A DNA stretch of 64,000 nt, taken from positions 15,926,519 through 15,990,518 of the forward strand of contig CM055823.1 in assembly GCA_029582265.1 (NCBI GenBank), read 5' to 3'. The notes under the pieces were generated by a model. That model ran no database searches. It was not told the DNA's origin and saw only the letters and a list, made by a program, of their open reading frames with translations. The stretch comes from Zoroaster sp. YZ-2022 (taxonomy: Eukaryota; Echinodermata; Asteroidea; Forcipulatida; Zoroasteridae). Of the stretch, positions 43,059-61,576 are shown in pieces (the stretch's first letter is position 1; each line of letters opens with the position of its first letter). Position numbers and translations under genes: made by a program.

Positions 43059-43334
43059 TACCATTCCCAATTTTAGAGAGGTAATCTAATTTCCCGTGCA
43101 GACGGCCTTGAAGTTCCCTCACAAACACAGACATAATATTAGGCCTGGGCGAATAGTTCGATTATTCGAATATTCGCGAATAGTTGTTGCTAATCGTACT
43201 CGTATTCATGGATTTTGAACTATTCGATTAATCGGGCTGGCACTAATACCTGCAACTATTCGCGAATAATGACCATTCACGATTAATTGTGAGTATTTGC
43301 GGTCGTGAGCATTTGCGGTCGTGAACTGTTTGCT

Positions 43335-43446
43335 GAGGACGATCAGAGCATACTGATCGAAACGTCGAGTTGTACCACCAGTTCTTTTCAGAACTAATTA
43401 CTACTCAATTGAGATTCCACATAGTGTCACCGCAATTAGTCTTACT
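43335..43446 (+). repeat. Hairpin-module insertion
   Basis: 112 bp of the GAGGACGATCAGAGCATACT module are inserted in the dyad repeat. The spacer of copy 0 lacks it (30490-30500 reads straight through), while the copy-2/3 spacer has it at 55961-56074. Confidence 0.8.
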
Positions 43447-43570
43447 TATTCGTGACTACTATTCGCGACTACTATTCTCAAGTAACACTGCTAATTACAC
43501 TGTTTTGTCTAGGCACTGCTGGTAGTGGTACGCTTTGTAGTATTCGTGAATAGTACTCGAGGGTAATGCC

Positions 43571-43616
43571 TTGGAGCATGGAGGTAGAGATCTTATTCTA
43601 CCTCCATGCTTGGAGG
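43571..43616. repeat. Small palindromic insertion with 6-bp duplication
   Basis: A 33-bp palindromic sequence (arms CATGGAGGTAGA and complement) is flanked by TTGGAG on both sides. The equivalent sites at about 30637 and 56198 have a single TTGGAG and no insert. Confidence 0.75.
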
Positions 43617-44399
43617 AAGCCGACATGGCTGGCTGGCTGTGACTGCAGCTACTGTTACCTTCTGAAGGCTGATAACATCAAAGGCATGCCTTGTTCAGTT
43701 CGTTGGTTGGCTGATGTTTCACTCTTGAGAGTAGTACGTTGTATTGTGTATGAAGAAGAATAAATCACTTTGCCTTGGCCAAGATGTTTAGAAGAAATAC
43801 CTATCTGCTGTTTATTTAATGATGGGAATTATAAACTATAATTATATAACTTAAAGGTAAAGTTAAAAACAAATGGGAGCTTCCTACTTCGCAAGGTGAT
43901 TAGTACTTGTGAATTCAATCAGTATAGTGCCTGGGAAAATGCAACAAAATTAATGGTTCTCCCCACATACAAACTAGTGTATCGGCCTGATACGCTGCCA
44001 AAATTGCTGAGCATGTGTTTCCACCCGATACGCTCAATTCTTCAAGTACCTTTATTGTTCGTAGTGAAAAGAGTGATGCGGGGATAATAATCAGTTATAA
44101 TCCAACTTTCGTGTACACTCCTCCACCGAACACGCTGTTTACACGTCAGAATATAATGCAGCTGCAGGCGCCAAACAGCGATTCGCTGATTCCCTTTCCC
44201 AGACCCAATAGAAAGTTGCTTCCTGTGAAACCATAGTGAAACATCGACCCCAAAGAATCATGAATGTACAACATAATAAATATTGCAATTGAAGCAAACA
44301 ATATTATCAATCGTTATCATACACTTGCAAACCATAAGAGGCTAGACGATAAGGATGAGATAGGGACCCGTGAATACGGCGAACCAGTTTCTTACCGTC

Positions 44400-45179
44400 T
44401 AAGGCCAAAAAAAAAAGATGTTGAGTTGCCCTCCACCGACCGACTCAAAAGTGCTGAAATCTTGGGTCGGGTTTTTTTTTATTTATTTTTTTTCCCCATC
44501 ATTCATAGGCCTATTTATTAATGAAACTTACCAATTTTCTTTGTATAAAACATAATACGTTTGATTTGTGAAATTTTCCACTTTTTTTACCGGTAAATTT
44601 ACCGGTACCCAAGACTCAATCTACATGTTTTCAAATCGAATGGCCCCAACCCTCACATGGTGCACTGCCTTCGCACACACTGTGTGCCAACGATTGCGAC
44701 TCAAATCTACACGTTTTCCAATCGAATGGCCCTCACACGTTGTGCACTGGCTGCCCGCACTGTACGTGTGTCAACGATTGCGACTCAATCTACACGTTTT
44801 CAAATCAAATGGCCCTCACACGTTGTGCACTGGCTCCCCGCACTGTACATGTATCAACGATTGCGACTCGATCTACACGTTTTCAAATCGAATGGCCACT
44901 CACATGTTGCATGTTGAGCATTTCACGCAATATGGATGAATTTGCTGTGTCAATCACAGCGAAAAGTACAACAAAAATGCTTGGGATACTTTTATTCTGA
45001 AGCAAAATTCCTTGCTGATAGGTATACAAATGAAAAACATGGTATGTGGTTTCAGTTCCAATGCATTTCAATCTTAAAATGACAGTCAAGGAAGAAAAAA
45101 AAAAAAAAATCCCGACCGACCGACCCCTTCAAATATTTTCACTGGAGGGCAACTCAACAAAAAAAAATTTTTGGCCTTA
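44400..45179. mobile_element. TIR element (TAAGGCCAAAAA ends) with internal minisatellite
   Basis: The left end TAAGGCCAAAAA...TTGAGTTGCCCTCCA is repeated inverted at the right end, and GGTCGG-rich segments follow inside on both sides. The core has an ~84-bp tandem repeat (44619-44915, about 3.5 units) containing CTACACGTTTTCAAATCGAA and CAACGATTGCGACTC. Copy 3's spacer has the same element at 56985-57684 with one unit fewer. No transposase. Confidence 0.7.
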
Positions 45180-46990
45180 TGCGCTGTCAATCGGATACAT
45201 AGTTTCGCCTTTCTCTCGGAACAACTAAGGCTTAACCTGAACTATATAAGGAGAACACCAATACAATTATTTAAAAACTCAACATTTGTTTAACCTTCAA
45301 ATACCTCAACCAGGAATCCTTACATTTGTAACTGGGCCAGGTACAAAACTCCCATAGACATATATATTATCAAACAATAATGTAAGAAAAACAAAATACC
45401 CATTAAAAGTAATACTTTATACAATTTACCTACAATAGAGGTAAACCATTTAGTCTTATACCTCACAAGTATGTAAAATTTTACCTAACCAACATTTACC
45501 TACAAGTTAGGTAAATAAAATTACCTAATATCGCAGTAAAACGTTATACAACTGTTAGGTAACATTTTACCCAACGCCTGTTTGGTCAAGTTTTACTTAA
45601 TTATTAATATTAGGAGGTTCACCGGGAACATCTAAAACAGGGTAAGATTTTACACAGCTTGTGTAATTTCTTCTTTGGTTTGTAGTAATGTGACTGGAAT
45701 CGCTTACAGGCGCGGCGGCCGCATGTAAACAGAGTGTGTCTTCCAGAAATTGAATACAGTGAATCATGTACCCAAGCTTCAGCGTACAACATTGTGGGAA
45801 TAAAAGCACGATAGTGATGGGTACCAGACTTATTACATTGTCCCAAACAAACACTGGTCTCTTAATTTTCATGGTGTTTGGTGTCAATTCTAGAGAAATG
45901 GAATGAACATTTTTGAAAATTTTGCATTCAGGAGACTCTGTGTAGGTATTTGTGAGCTGGGTAAAACATGTTTTGTAAAATATTACACAATTTAGGTATA
46001 ATTTCGGGAAAATAAAGAACACAATTGCTGTGTAAGTTAAAAATTACGTAATTTAAATGTATTAAATTTTATTTACATAATTTATGTAACTAATTCAAGT
46101 CTTTACCTTGCCCGTGTAACTTTTACCACAAGGAACCTAAGCATTGCCGTGCGTTGTGTAAACATTCACTTTTAATTGTGTAAAGCCCACCATGTGATCA
46201 TGTATTGTGTGTGCGCGACGTGTGTGCAAAAGCAGTGTGATCCTGTCAAGTCGACAATCGCCTCACAACATGGAGTAAATGAGAGAGAACCTCGTGAAGT
46301 GGGGATTTGAAGAGATGTTTTCATTTTATTGTTGATAAATAAAAGAAACGTCTTTGAAACTGTAAAGTATAGTGGGGTGCCTTGTTTCATTTACATTATT
46401 TTTAATGAATTATGCAGACCAAACAATGTAGTAAAAGTTTATAAGGTCAAATAGTAAAAAGAGTCTAGTATTCTACACAAAAAGTAAGTATTTTTTACCA
46501 ATACATTCAGTAACAATTTACTTAATTTATGTTTACCTATTTAAGAGGTAAATCTTTTTACTGATTTTTGAAGTAAAAGTTTACAAAATGTTTATGAAAA
46601 ACTTTACCCCACACGCATTTTGTAAAACTTTACCAAACAATTAGGAGGTTCGTATACAACATTGCAAAATAGTAAAATTTTACACAACTTGTGTATTTTT
46701 TTTCTGTGTGTATTTCAGCGTATAAAGCTTGATTTTTATGGAGTTCATGGAAACAATTTCTAGTGGCAGATGTGATAGTAATATCTCTCCCATATGTTCC
46801 TGTAGACGAAGCCAAATCAATATTTAGGTTTTGTTGTTGAAAATACAGTCTAGCCTTATAAACTATGACGAATTTATTAGGGAGTGAGGATGGGAGATGA
46901 ATATGCAAATTCCCTCCAAATAAAAGATTAGGGCTGACATATGTCAGGTTGTCGAAATTATCTTTTGTTAAAATGCTGCTCATTAATGTT
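45180..46990. repeat. GGTAAA/TTTACC dyad-rich repeat block
   Basis: From about 45400 to 46660 the sequence is filled with TTAGGTAAAT, TTTTACC, GTAAAATTTTAC and TTTTACACAACTTGTGTA words. Two direct copies of a ~60-bp segment starting ATTAGGAGGTTC lie at about 45609 and 46640. Minus-strand frames of 141 and 117 codons cross it, but they contain the repeat words and have no recognisable domain. It recurs at about 57900-59500. Confidence 0.55.
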
Positions 46991-48771
46991 TTTAGTAATA
47001 TATCGCCGTAGCTGTCAGACTAACACATGTCGTAAATATTGATTTTTATGGCTTTTTCAAAAGAGTTGTGTTTAATGCATTTGATTACGCCTATGGTGAA
47101 TTGGTTTGGGGACATTATATAGCGACATTTTATTGTTTTATTAATGTTATTCTAGCAATATATTATATTGGCTGCAGGCCGAAATATGGGGGAAAAACAT
47201 TTTGCTAAATCCATCGTGATTATTGGGAAATGGAATCAGGCGAGAGCAATGTACAATGTACAACGGCGTGGGGTCATGAGAATTATAAAGTGTTCTTAAC
47301 TTGGTCAGGGGTTTCTTTATTATTACACACTGTAAAAAATAATGTATGCAACAAATACGTAAATTTCAAAGGATGATGCCAAATTCAATTTATCTTATCT
47401 GACCCCTAACCTGTCACCCATTAGGCCTCCTGCCCCACCCAACAGAGAAAATCATCCCTGACACACATAGGCCTACACAATAAGAAATTTAAAAATATAT
47501 ATTTTCTATTTTGTGTGTAAACATTTTGAAGGTTCATTTAGGCCTCACTGTTTTACGAAGATAATGAGGAATGTTTATGAACTTAAAACTGTGGGTCCAC
47601 GTCTTTGTTCTGTACCATCGCTTACCGCAGGGTCTTTAATAGCATCATGGTGATAGCATTTAAAACTAGCCCGCCTTCCAGTTGATCCTGGCCGATTTCC
47701 GCACCTTCAAATATAGCCGGAATCTGGTTGTGCAAGTTAGTCCAACCCTATTTTCCCATCCCTTTTCTTCAAAATAAAATAACGCAGTTTCTATTTTCTG
47801 GGGCATAATTCCTTCAGAAGAAATTCTCTCCATTAAAATAACGTACAAAAATAAAGTGCCCTGAACTAGTTTACTATATATAAAAGAAACACCTCATATT
47901 GTTTACCACCTGCCACTTTCAGCTCCCTCTCAACTTTAAAACTATTCATTGTACAAGAATCATTACAGGCCTGTTAAACTTTGTGAGTGCATACTAGTAA
48001 TCATGTTCGGCCATCTTATGTCAGTTAATCCCTGAATACAAGAGCTTTTGTTTGAGTGGACGCTCATTCAGAGAAACCATTTTTTTGTACCTCGCTTTCA
48101 AATGCTAATGAAATATATGATCCGTTTCTTTATTCCTTTGCTGTGGAACTATCGGACAATTGGTGCATGAAACATAAGCCATAGTGTGGCTGTGAGAATT
48201 ACAGTCATTTTGCAGTAATTTGTCAGTTATCTTGTGAATAAGGCGAATGGCCTGCATGATATGTGAAGGAACGTGCTCATGTGAACCCTCATTCGTTTAC
48301 ACTGCACTTCCGGCTCCAACTGGTCATACTTCCAAAAGGATTGCATACAATTTACGCCATCCGTTCTGTACATGTACATGTACATGTACAGGTACAGCAG
48401 GTGGGTGCTAGTGTGGACTGGGGTTGGGGTTGACTCACACCTTCAAGGACTGTTTGCGTTGCTCCATGGTTTAATGCACACAATGACTGACATAATTATT
48501 ATGAACTGGACTCTTCTGTGGTCAGCCAATAATGTTAGCCAGTGAAAATGATACCAGGTTTATCTAGCAGAAGATCAGCTGTTTTTGCAACTGATAGCAG
48601 TAAAGGTGCTAATAACATCCAGTGTGACATTAGACTGGGCTCGTTTCCCTAATGTTTTTTTTTGATGAACGAACCTTAAAATTGCGCTACGAAATATCCC
48701 TAACTTGGAGATGGAGTGCGTTTCCCCACTTAGAGGGCTACGATATGCAATAATCTAATATGCCTTCACAA
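46991..48771. other. Spacer sequence shared with copy-3 spacer
   Basis: No gene recognised. A (GTACAT)n microsatellite lies at about 48366-48396. The last ~110 bp (from about 48660) are also shared with copy 1's 3' flank at 31780-31889 and probably include the 3' untranslated region of copy 2. Confidence 0.5.
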
Positions 48772-53606
<4,835 letters not shown>

Positions 53607-53658
53607 TTTTATATTGGGTTTACGACAGTTATTGTGTGTATTACACGGTCACTGGTTA

Positions 53659-53666
53659 TTTATATA
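53659..53666 (-). promoter_or_regulatory. Candidate TATA box of copy 2
   Basis: Identical to the copy 1 motif and at the same 53-bp distance from the ATG. Confidence 0.35.
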
Positions 53667-53806
53667 TTGAAAGTATATGCAGGACTGCTATTGTCAATGC
53701 TATGCATGACTGATTTTAGTCATAAACCGAAGGCCAGACGCCAGTTTGGCACACTGGTTTTGTTGTCCAATCTTCATTTAAAGAGGAGCTCTGAGCAAAT
53801 ATCAAT

Positions 53807-55702
53807 AATTCGTCGCAGTGCTGACATACCGGCGAATCTCACAGATTTTCGATTTGGGGATTTTAATTTGTTTAAGGTTTTTTGTGTTGCTTTTTCATAT
53901 TTTGCTATTAAATATTACAAATTATTCTTATTTTATAAGATTTGGAACTCCTTACTCCGGCGAATTCATCAAAACGGCACGATGTGAATCTGACATAGTG
54001 ACGAATAAACGATTCGTTAGTTTATGAATGCATAAAATAACATTATCAAGATAATTATGACAAACTGACGAATATACGCGATTCGTTGGTTACCATGTTA
54101 TATACATGTGTACTAAAACTAATAACGAGTACCAGTCAACATTTGGACAACTTTCGTGCTTAGTAATAGTAGGCCTAAACATGTCACGTAAAAGATAAGT
54201 ACTTTAAAACAATAATTAATACACAAATAAATAAATGAAAATTACATTTGTATGTTATCTTTTTTGTACGATCATTGTGAAGCCCAGGATAACGGCAATA
54301 TTAAAATTGCACGCGCAACACTCTGTAGGCCTAACGATACACAAAGTCTCAGTGGCCACTGCTGTGCACACACAGCACAGTGCTGTACATTACTAGGATA
54401 CTTGCCTAACGTTGTTAATTGTCATTATACGTTAGCTTATAGACTTAATTAATGAGTAAAAGAAAATTGATTATGGAAAGTTATAAAGAAAAAATAGCAT
54501 TTAATGATGGGGTTCACAAGTTTTGTTTAACGCTACCGGTAACCTGACGCTACGCACAATCCGCACAATCTCATATTTTATAAGAATTATTTCGTTTTTA
54601 TCTAAAAGGCAAACAAAACACTTACTTCAGTAGACGAATCAATACTTTAAATGTCACAACTTTTAATGTCAGTTAACGTAATGAATTTCTAAATGTTTCA
54701 TGTTAACAATAATTGTTGTAATTCTGTACAAAAGTCAGATCATTTAATGTTCCGGGGTAACACTGTTCATGATGTCTGCATAAGCAAGAAAAAATACATA
54801 TACCTTTAAATGAATTATAATATTATGAGCTGCCAGTTATAAGTAGATTGATCATTGAGTTAGTCATTATGATAATATTACATCAATTTAATTAATTTCA
54901 AAGATATAATCAATAAATTTCAAGGCAATATTCCCATGGAGAACAGTGCAAATTATTGCATTTCTTTTTATCCCGTGTATGTTTGAATTTTGCAAGATTA
55001 AAATGAATTGATGAATCTATTACACAGCAAAAAGAGTTGTTTTTGTTAATACTTGTGTGGTATAGTACAACGAAATATGTGTGACGGTAAGATAGTGTTT
55101 TACCAACAAATCAATCACAGGGTTTTCTCAAAGTAAAAGAAACGTTTTATTTTGTAGTTTTATAAGGATCCGGCAATTAGCATTCGGAAACATGCCGAAA
55201 ATAGGAATATGCATTTTCCCCACATTATGTTGTTTTCACTTCCCATTAAAACAATGGCAAGAATAATGTAGGAATCAGTGATGTTGCAAAACGATGGAAT
55301 CTATTAAAAATGGAAAAGCCGCTAAATAAACGTCAATGATGCACATAACTACATGTACGTGTGACAAACTGACGAATATCAGGGCGCGCGCGATTCCGTA
55401 ATTTTACAAACTGACGAATAGCATGAATCTAGTGACGAATAACAACACATGATGAATTGTGAGGTCCGACAAACTGACGAATAACTTTATGATAAGAAAA
55501 AAACAGTTTACAAACTATTTTTGAGTTAAAACAAATAAGTAAATAAAAGTAGAAGACCAATTTTCTTCCAGCATGCAATATAAAGTTAAGATCTGATATG
55601 TGTAGTTGAATACAACACCCAAAAATGTGTTTAACTTCAACTGCGATTTTCTCGAATTACGGTTTCTACGTATTCGTCGGTATGTCAGCACTGCGACGAA
55701 TT
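53807..55702. mobile_element. Non-autonomous DNA transposon, 1.9 kb, TGACGAATA repeats
   Basis: Paralogous copy of 40803-43058 carried by the tandem duplication; same ends and subterminal repeats, without the 365-bp insertion. Confidence 0.85.
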
Positions 55703-56984
55703 TACCATTCCCAATTTTAGAGAGGTAATCTAATTTCCCGTGCAGACGGCCTTGAAGTTCCCTCACAAACACAGACATAATATTAGGCCTGGGCGAATAG
55801 TTCGAATAGTTGTTGCTAATCGTACTCGTATTCATGGATTTTGAACTATTCGATTAATCGGGCTGGCACTAATACCTGCAACTATTCGCGAATAATGACC
55901 ATTCACGATTAATTGTGAGTATTTGCGGTCGTGAGCATTTGCGGTCGTGAACTGTTTGCTGAGGACGATCAGAGCATACTGATCGAAACGTTCGAGTTGT
56001 ACCACCAGTTCTTTTCAGAACTAATTACTACTCAATTGAGATTCCACATAGTGTCACCGCAATTAGTCTTACTTATTCGTGACTACTATTCGCGACTACT
56101 ATTCTCAAGTAACACGGCTAATTACACTGTTTTGTCTAGGCACTGCTGGTAGTGGTACGCTTTGTAGTATTCGTGAATAGTACTCGAGGGTAATGCCTTG
56201 GAGGAAGCCGACATGGCTGGCTGCCTGTGACTGCAGCTACTGTTACCTTCTGAAGGCTGATAACATCAAAGGCATGCCTTGTTCAGTTCGTTGGTTGGCT
56301 GATGTTTCACTCTTGAGAGTAGTACGTTGTATTGTGTATGAAGAAGAATAAATCACTTTGCCTTGGCCAAGATGTTTAGAAGAAATACCTATCTGCTGTT
56401 TATTTAATGATGGGAATTATAAACTATAATTATATAACTTAAAGGTAAAGTTAAAAACAAATGGGAGCTTCCTACTTCGCAAGGTGATTAGTACTTGTGA
56501 ATTCAATCAGTATAGTGCCTGGGAAAATGCAACAAATGGTTCTCCCCACATACAAACTAGTGTATCGGCCTGATACGCTGCCAAAATTGCTGAGCATGTG
56601 TTTCCACCCGATACGCTCAATTCTTCAAGTACCTTTATTGTTCGTATAGTGAAAAGAGTGATGCGGGGATAATAATCAGTTATAATCCAACTTTCGTGTA
56701 CACTCCTCCACCGAACACGCTGTTTACACGTCAGAATATAATGCAGCTGCAGGCGCCAAACAGCGATTCGCTGATTCCCTTTCCCAGACCCAATAGAAAG
56801 TTGCTTCCTGTGAAACCATAGTGAAACATCGACCCCAAAGAATCATTAATGTACAACATAATAAATATTGCAATTGAAGCAAACAATATTATCAATCGTT
56901 ATCATACACTTGCAAACCATAAGAGGCTAGACGATAAGGATGAGATGGGGACCCGTGAATACGGCGAACCAGTTTCTTACCGTC
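55703..56984. repeat. Copy-2/3 spacer: dyad-rich repeat and shared flank
   Basis: Matches 43059-44399 with the hairpin module at 55961-56074 and without the 33-bp palindromic insertion. No gene. Confidence 0.7.
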
Positions 56985-57684
56985 TAAGGCCAAAAAAAAA
57001 AGATGTTGAGTTGCCCTCCACCGACCGACTCAAAAGTGCTGAAATCTTGGGTCGGGTTTTTTTTTATTTATTTTTTTTCCCCATCATTCATAGGCCTATT
57101 TATTAATGAAACTTACCAATTTTCTTTGTATAAAACATAATACGTTTGATTTGTGAAATTTTCCACTTTTTTTACCGGTAAATTTACCGGTACCCAAGAC
57201 TCAATCTACATGTTTTCAAATCGAATGGCCCCAACCCTCACATGGTGCACTGCCTTCGCACACACTGTGTGCCAACGATTGCGACTCAAATCTACACGTT
57301 TTCCAATCGAATGGCCCTCACACGTTGTGCACTGGCTCCCCGCACTGTACATGTACGTGTATCAACGATTGCGACTCGATCTACACGTTTTCAAATCGAA
57401 TGGCCACTCACATGTTGCATGTTGAGCATTTCACGCAATATGGATGAATTTGCTGTGTCAATCACAGCGAAAAGTACAACAAAAATGCTTGGGATACTTT
57501 TATTCTGAAGCAAAATTCCTTGCTGATAGGTATACAAATGAAAAACATGGTATGTGGTTTCAGTTCCAATGCATTTCAATCTTAAAATGACAGTCAGGGA
57601 GAAAAAAATAAAATCCCGACCGACCGACCCCTTCAAATATTTTCACTGGAGGGCAACTCAACAAAAAAAAATTGTTTGGCCTTA
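56985..57684. mobile_element. TIR element (TAAGGCCAAAAA ends), copy-3 spacer
   Basis: Matches 44400-45179 but has about 2.5 instead of 3.5 units of the internal 84-bp repeat. Confidence 0.7.
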
Positions 57685-60600
57685 TGCGCTGTCAATCGGA
57701 TACATAGTTTCGCCTTTCTCTCGGAACAACTAAGGCTTAACCTGAACTATATAAGGAGAACACCAATACAATTATTTAAAAACTCAACATTTGTTTAACC
57801 TTCAAATACCTCAACCAGGAATCCTTACATTTGTAACTGGGCCAGGTACAAAACTCCCATAGACATATATATTATCAAACAATAATGTAAGAAAAACAAA
57901 ATACCCATTAAAAGTAATACTTTATACAATTTACCTACAATAGAGGTAAACCATTTAGTCTTATACCTCACAAGTATGTAAAATTTTACCTAACCAACAT
58001 TTACCTACAAGTTAGGTAAATAAAATTACCTAATATCGCAGTAAAACGTTATACAACTGTTAGGTAACATTTTACCCAACGCCTGTTTGGTCAAGTTTTA
58101 CTTAATTATTATTAGGTTCACCGGGAACATCTAAAACGGGGAAGATTTTACACAGCTTGTGTAATTTCTTCTTTGGTTTGTAGTAATGTGACTGGAATCG
58201 CTTACAGGCGCGGCGGCCGCATGTAAACAAAGTGTGTCTTCCAGAAATTGAATACAGTGAATCATGTACCCAAGCTTCAGCGTACAACATTGTGGGAATA
58301 AAAGCACGATAGTGATGGGTACCAGACTTATTACATTGTCCCAAACAAACACTGGTCTCTTAATTTTCATGGTGTTTGGTGTCAATTCTAGAGAAATGGA
58401 ATGAACATTTTAGAAAATTTTGCATTCAGGAGACTCTGTGTAGGTATTTGTGAGCTGGGTAAAACATGTTTTGTAAAATATTACACAATTTAGGTAAAAT
58501 TTCGGGAAAATAAAGAACACAATTGCTGTGTAAGTTAAAAATTACGTAATTTAAATGTATTAAATTTTATTTACATAATTTATGTAACTAATTCAAGTCT
58601 TTACCTTGCCCGTGTAACTTTTACCACAAGGAACCTAAGCATTGCCGTGCGTTGTGTAAAAATTCACTTTTAATTGTGTAAAGCCCATGCACCGTGTGAT
58701 CATGCATTGTGTGTGCGCGACGTGTGTGCAAAAGCAGTGTGTGCCTGTCAAGTCGACAATCGCCTCACAACATGGAGTAAATGAGAGAGAACCTCGTGAA
58801 GTGGGGATTTGAAGAGATGTTTTCATTTTTATTGTTGATAAATAAAAGAAACGTCTTTGAAACTGTAAAGTATAGTGGGGTGCCTTGTTTCATTTACATT
58901 ATTTTAATGAATTATGCAGACCAAACAATGTAGTAAAAGTTTACAAGGTCAAATAGTAAAAGAGTCTAGTATTCTACACAAAAAGTAAGTATTTTTACCA
59001 ATACATTCAGTAACAATTTACTTAATTTATGTTTACCTATTTAAGAGGTAAATCTTTTTACTGATTTTGAAGTAAAGTTTACAAAATGTTTATGAAAAAC
59101 TTTACCCACACGCATTTTGTAAAACTTTACCAAACAATTAGGAGGTTCGTATACAACATTGCAAAATAGTAAAATTTTACACAACTTGTGTATTTTTTTC
59201 TGTGTGTATTTCAGCGTATAAAGCTTGATTTTTATGGAGTTCATGGAAACAATTTCTAGTGGCAGATGTGATAGTAATATCTCTCCCATATGTTCCTGTA
59301 GACGAAGCCAAATCAATATTTAGGTTTTGTTGTTGAAAATACAGTCTAGCCTTATAAACTATGACGAATTTATTAGGAGTTAGGATGGGAGATGAATATG
59401 CAAATTCCCTCCAAATAAAAGATTAGGGCTGACATATGTCAGGTTGTCGAAATTATCTTTTGTTAAAATGCTGCTCATTAATGTTTTTAGTAATATATCG
59501 CCGTAGCTGTCAGACTAACACATGTCGTAAATATTGATTTTTATGGCTTTTTCAAAAGAGTTGTGTTTAATGCATTTGATTACGCCTATGGTGAATTGGT
59601 TTGGGGACATTATATAGCGACATTTTATTGTTTTATTAATGTTATTCTAGCAATATATTATATTGGCTGCAGGCCGAAATATGGGGGGAAAACATTTTGC
59701 TAAATCCATCGTGATTCATGGGAAATGGAATCAGGCGAGCAATGTACAATGTACAACGGCGTGGGGTCATGAGAATTATAAAGTGTTCTTAACTTGGTCA
59801 GGGGTTTTCTTTATTATTACACACTGTAAAAAAAATAATGTATGCAACAAATACGTAAATTTCAAAGGATGATGCCAAATTCAATTTATCTTATCTGACC
59901 CTAACCTGTCACCCATTAGGCCTCCTGCCCCACCCAACAGAGAAAATCATCCCCTGACACACATAGGCCTACACAATAAATTAAAAAATATATATTTTCT
60001 ATTTTGTGTGTAAACATTTTGAAGGCTCATTTAGGCCTACTGTTTTACGAAGATAATGAGGAATGTTTATGAACTTAAAACTGTGGGTCCACGTCTTTGT
60101 TCTGTACCATCGCTTACCGCAGGGTCTTTAATAACATCATGGTGATAGCATTTAAAACTAGCCCGCCTTCCAGTTGATCCTGGCCGATTTCCGCACCTTT
60201 AAATATAGCCGGAATCTGGTTGTGCAAGTTAGTCCAACCCTATTTTCCCATCCTTTTTCTTCAAAATAAAAATAACGCAGTTTCTATTTTCTGGGGCATA
60301 ATTCCTTCAGAAGAAATTCTCTCCATTAAAATAACGTACAAAAATAAAGTGCCCTGAACTAGTTTACTATATATAAAAGAAACACCTCATATTGTTTACC
60401 ACCTGCCACTTTCAGCTCCTCTCAACTTTAAAACTATTCATTGTACAAGAATCATTACAGGCCTGTTAAACTTTGTGAGTGCATACTAGTAATCATGTTC
60501 AGGCCCATCTTATGTCAGTTAATCCCTGAATACAGAGCTTTTTGTTTGAGTGGACGCTCATTCAGAGAAACCATTTTTGTACCTCGCTTTCAAATGCTAA

Positions 60601-61258
60601 TGAAATATATGATCCGTTTCTTTATTCCTTTGCTGTGGAACTATCGGACAATTGGTGCATGAAACATAAGCCATAGTGTGGCTGTGAGAATTACAGTCAT
60701 TTTGCAGTAATTTGTCAGTTATCTTGTGAATAAGGCGAATGGCCTGCATGATATGTGAAGGAACGTGCTCATGTGAACCCTCATTCGTTTACACTGCACT
60801 TCCGGCTCCAACTGGTCATACTTCCAAAAGGATTGCATACAATTTACGCCATCCGTTCTGTACATGTACATGTACATGTACAGGTACAGCAGGTGGGTGC
60901 TAGTGTGGACTGGGGTTGGGGTTGACTCACACCTTCAAGGACTGTTTGCGTTGCTCCATGGTTTAATGCACACAATGACTGACATAATTATTATGAACTG
61001 GACTCTTCTGTGGTCAGCCAATAATGTTAGCCAGTGAAAATGATACCAGGTTTATCTAGCAGAAGATCAGCTGTTTTTGCAACTGATAGCAGTAAAGGTG
61101 CTAATAACATCCAGTGTGACATTAGACTGGGCTCGTTTCCCTAATGTTTTTTTTTGATGAACGAAAAATTGCGCTACGAAATATCCCTAACTTGGAGATG
61201 GAGTGCGTTTCCCCACTTAGAGGGCTACGATATGCAATAATCTAATATGCCTTCACAA
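57685..61258. repeat. GGTAAA-rich block and unique spacer, second copy
   Basis: Parallel to 45180-48771, with only small indels and substitutions. No gene recognised. (GTACAT)n lies at about 60860-60885. Confidence 0.6.
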
Positions 61259-61525
61259 TTATTTAAAAAAGCTATTTATAGCATCCCACATAGCCGCAGT
61301 GAGTTCCTTAGCCTCTGGGTTGTCGCTGTAATCAAGCTTGTCTGCAGTCCACATCGATACACCACGGAGATTTTGAGATTTTGCGTAATTGAACCTGATG
61401 CTGAGGCTAGCTGGGTCGTCATACCAGACTTGGCGAGTCTGCCCAGTTTTGGGGTCCTGTAGTTTAATAAAAGACCACAACAATTTACCTTATGAAACGT
61501 TTTGGAGTAAACGACAAAAAAACAA

Positions 61526-61576
<51 letters not shown>

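Larger units (their letters stand above)
43059..44399. repeat. Copy-1/2 spacer: dyad-rich repeat and shared flank
   Basis: Continues the spacer sequence shared with 30225-31430 and 55703-56984. It includes the TATTCGCGAATAG dyad repeat (43140-43560), interrupted by the hairpin module at 43335-43446, and the small palindromic insertion at 43571-43616. No gene. Confidence 0.7.
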
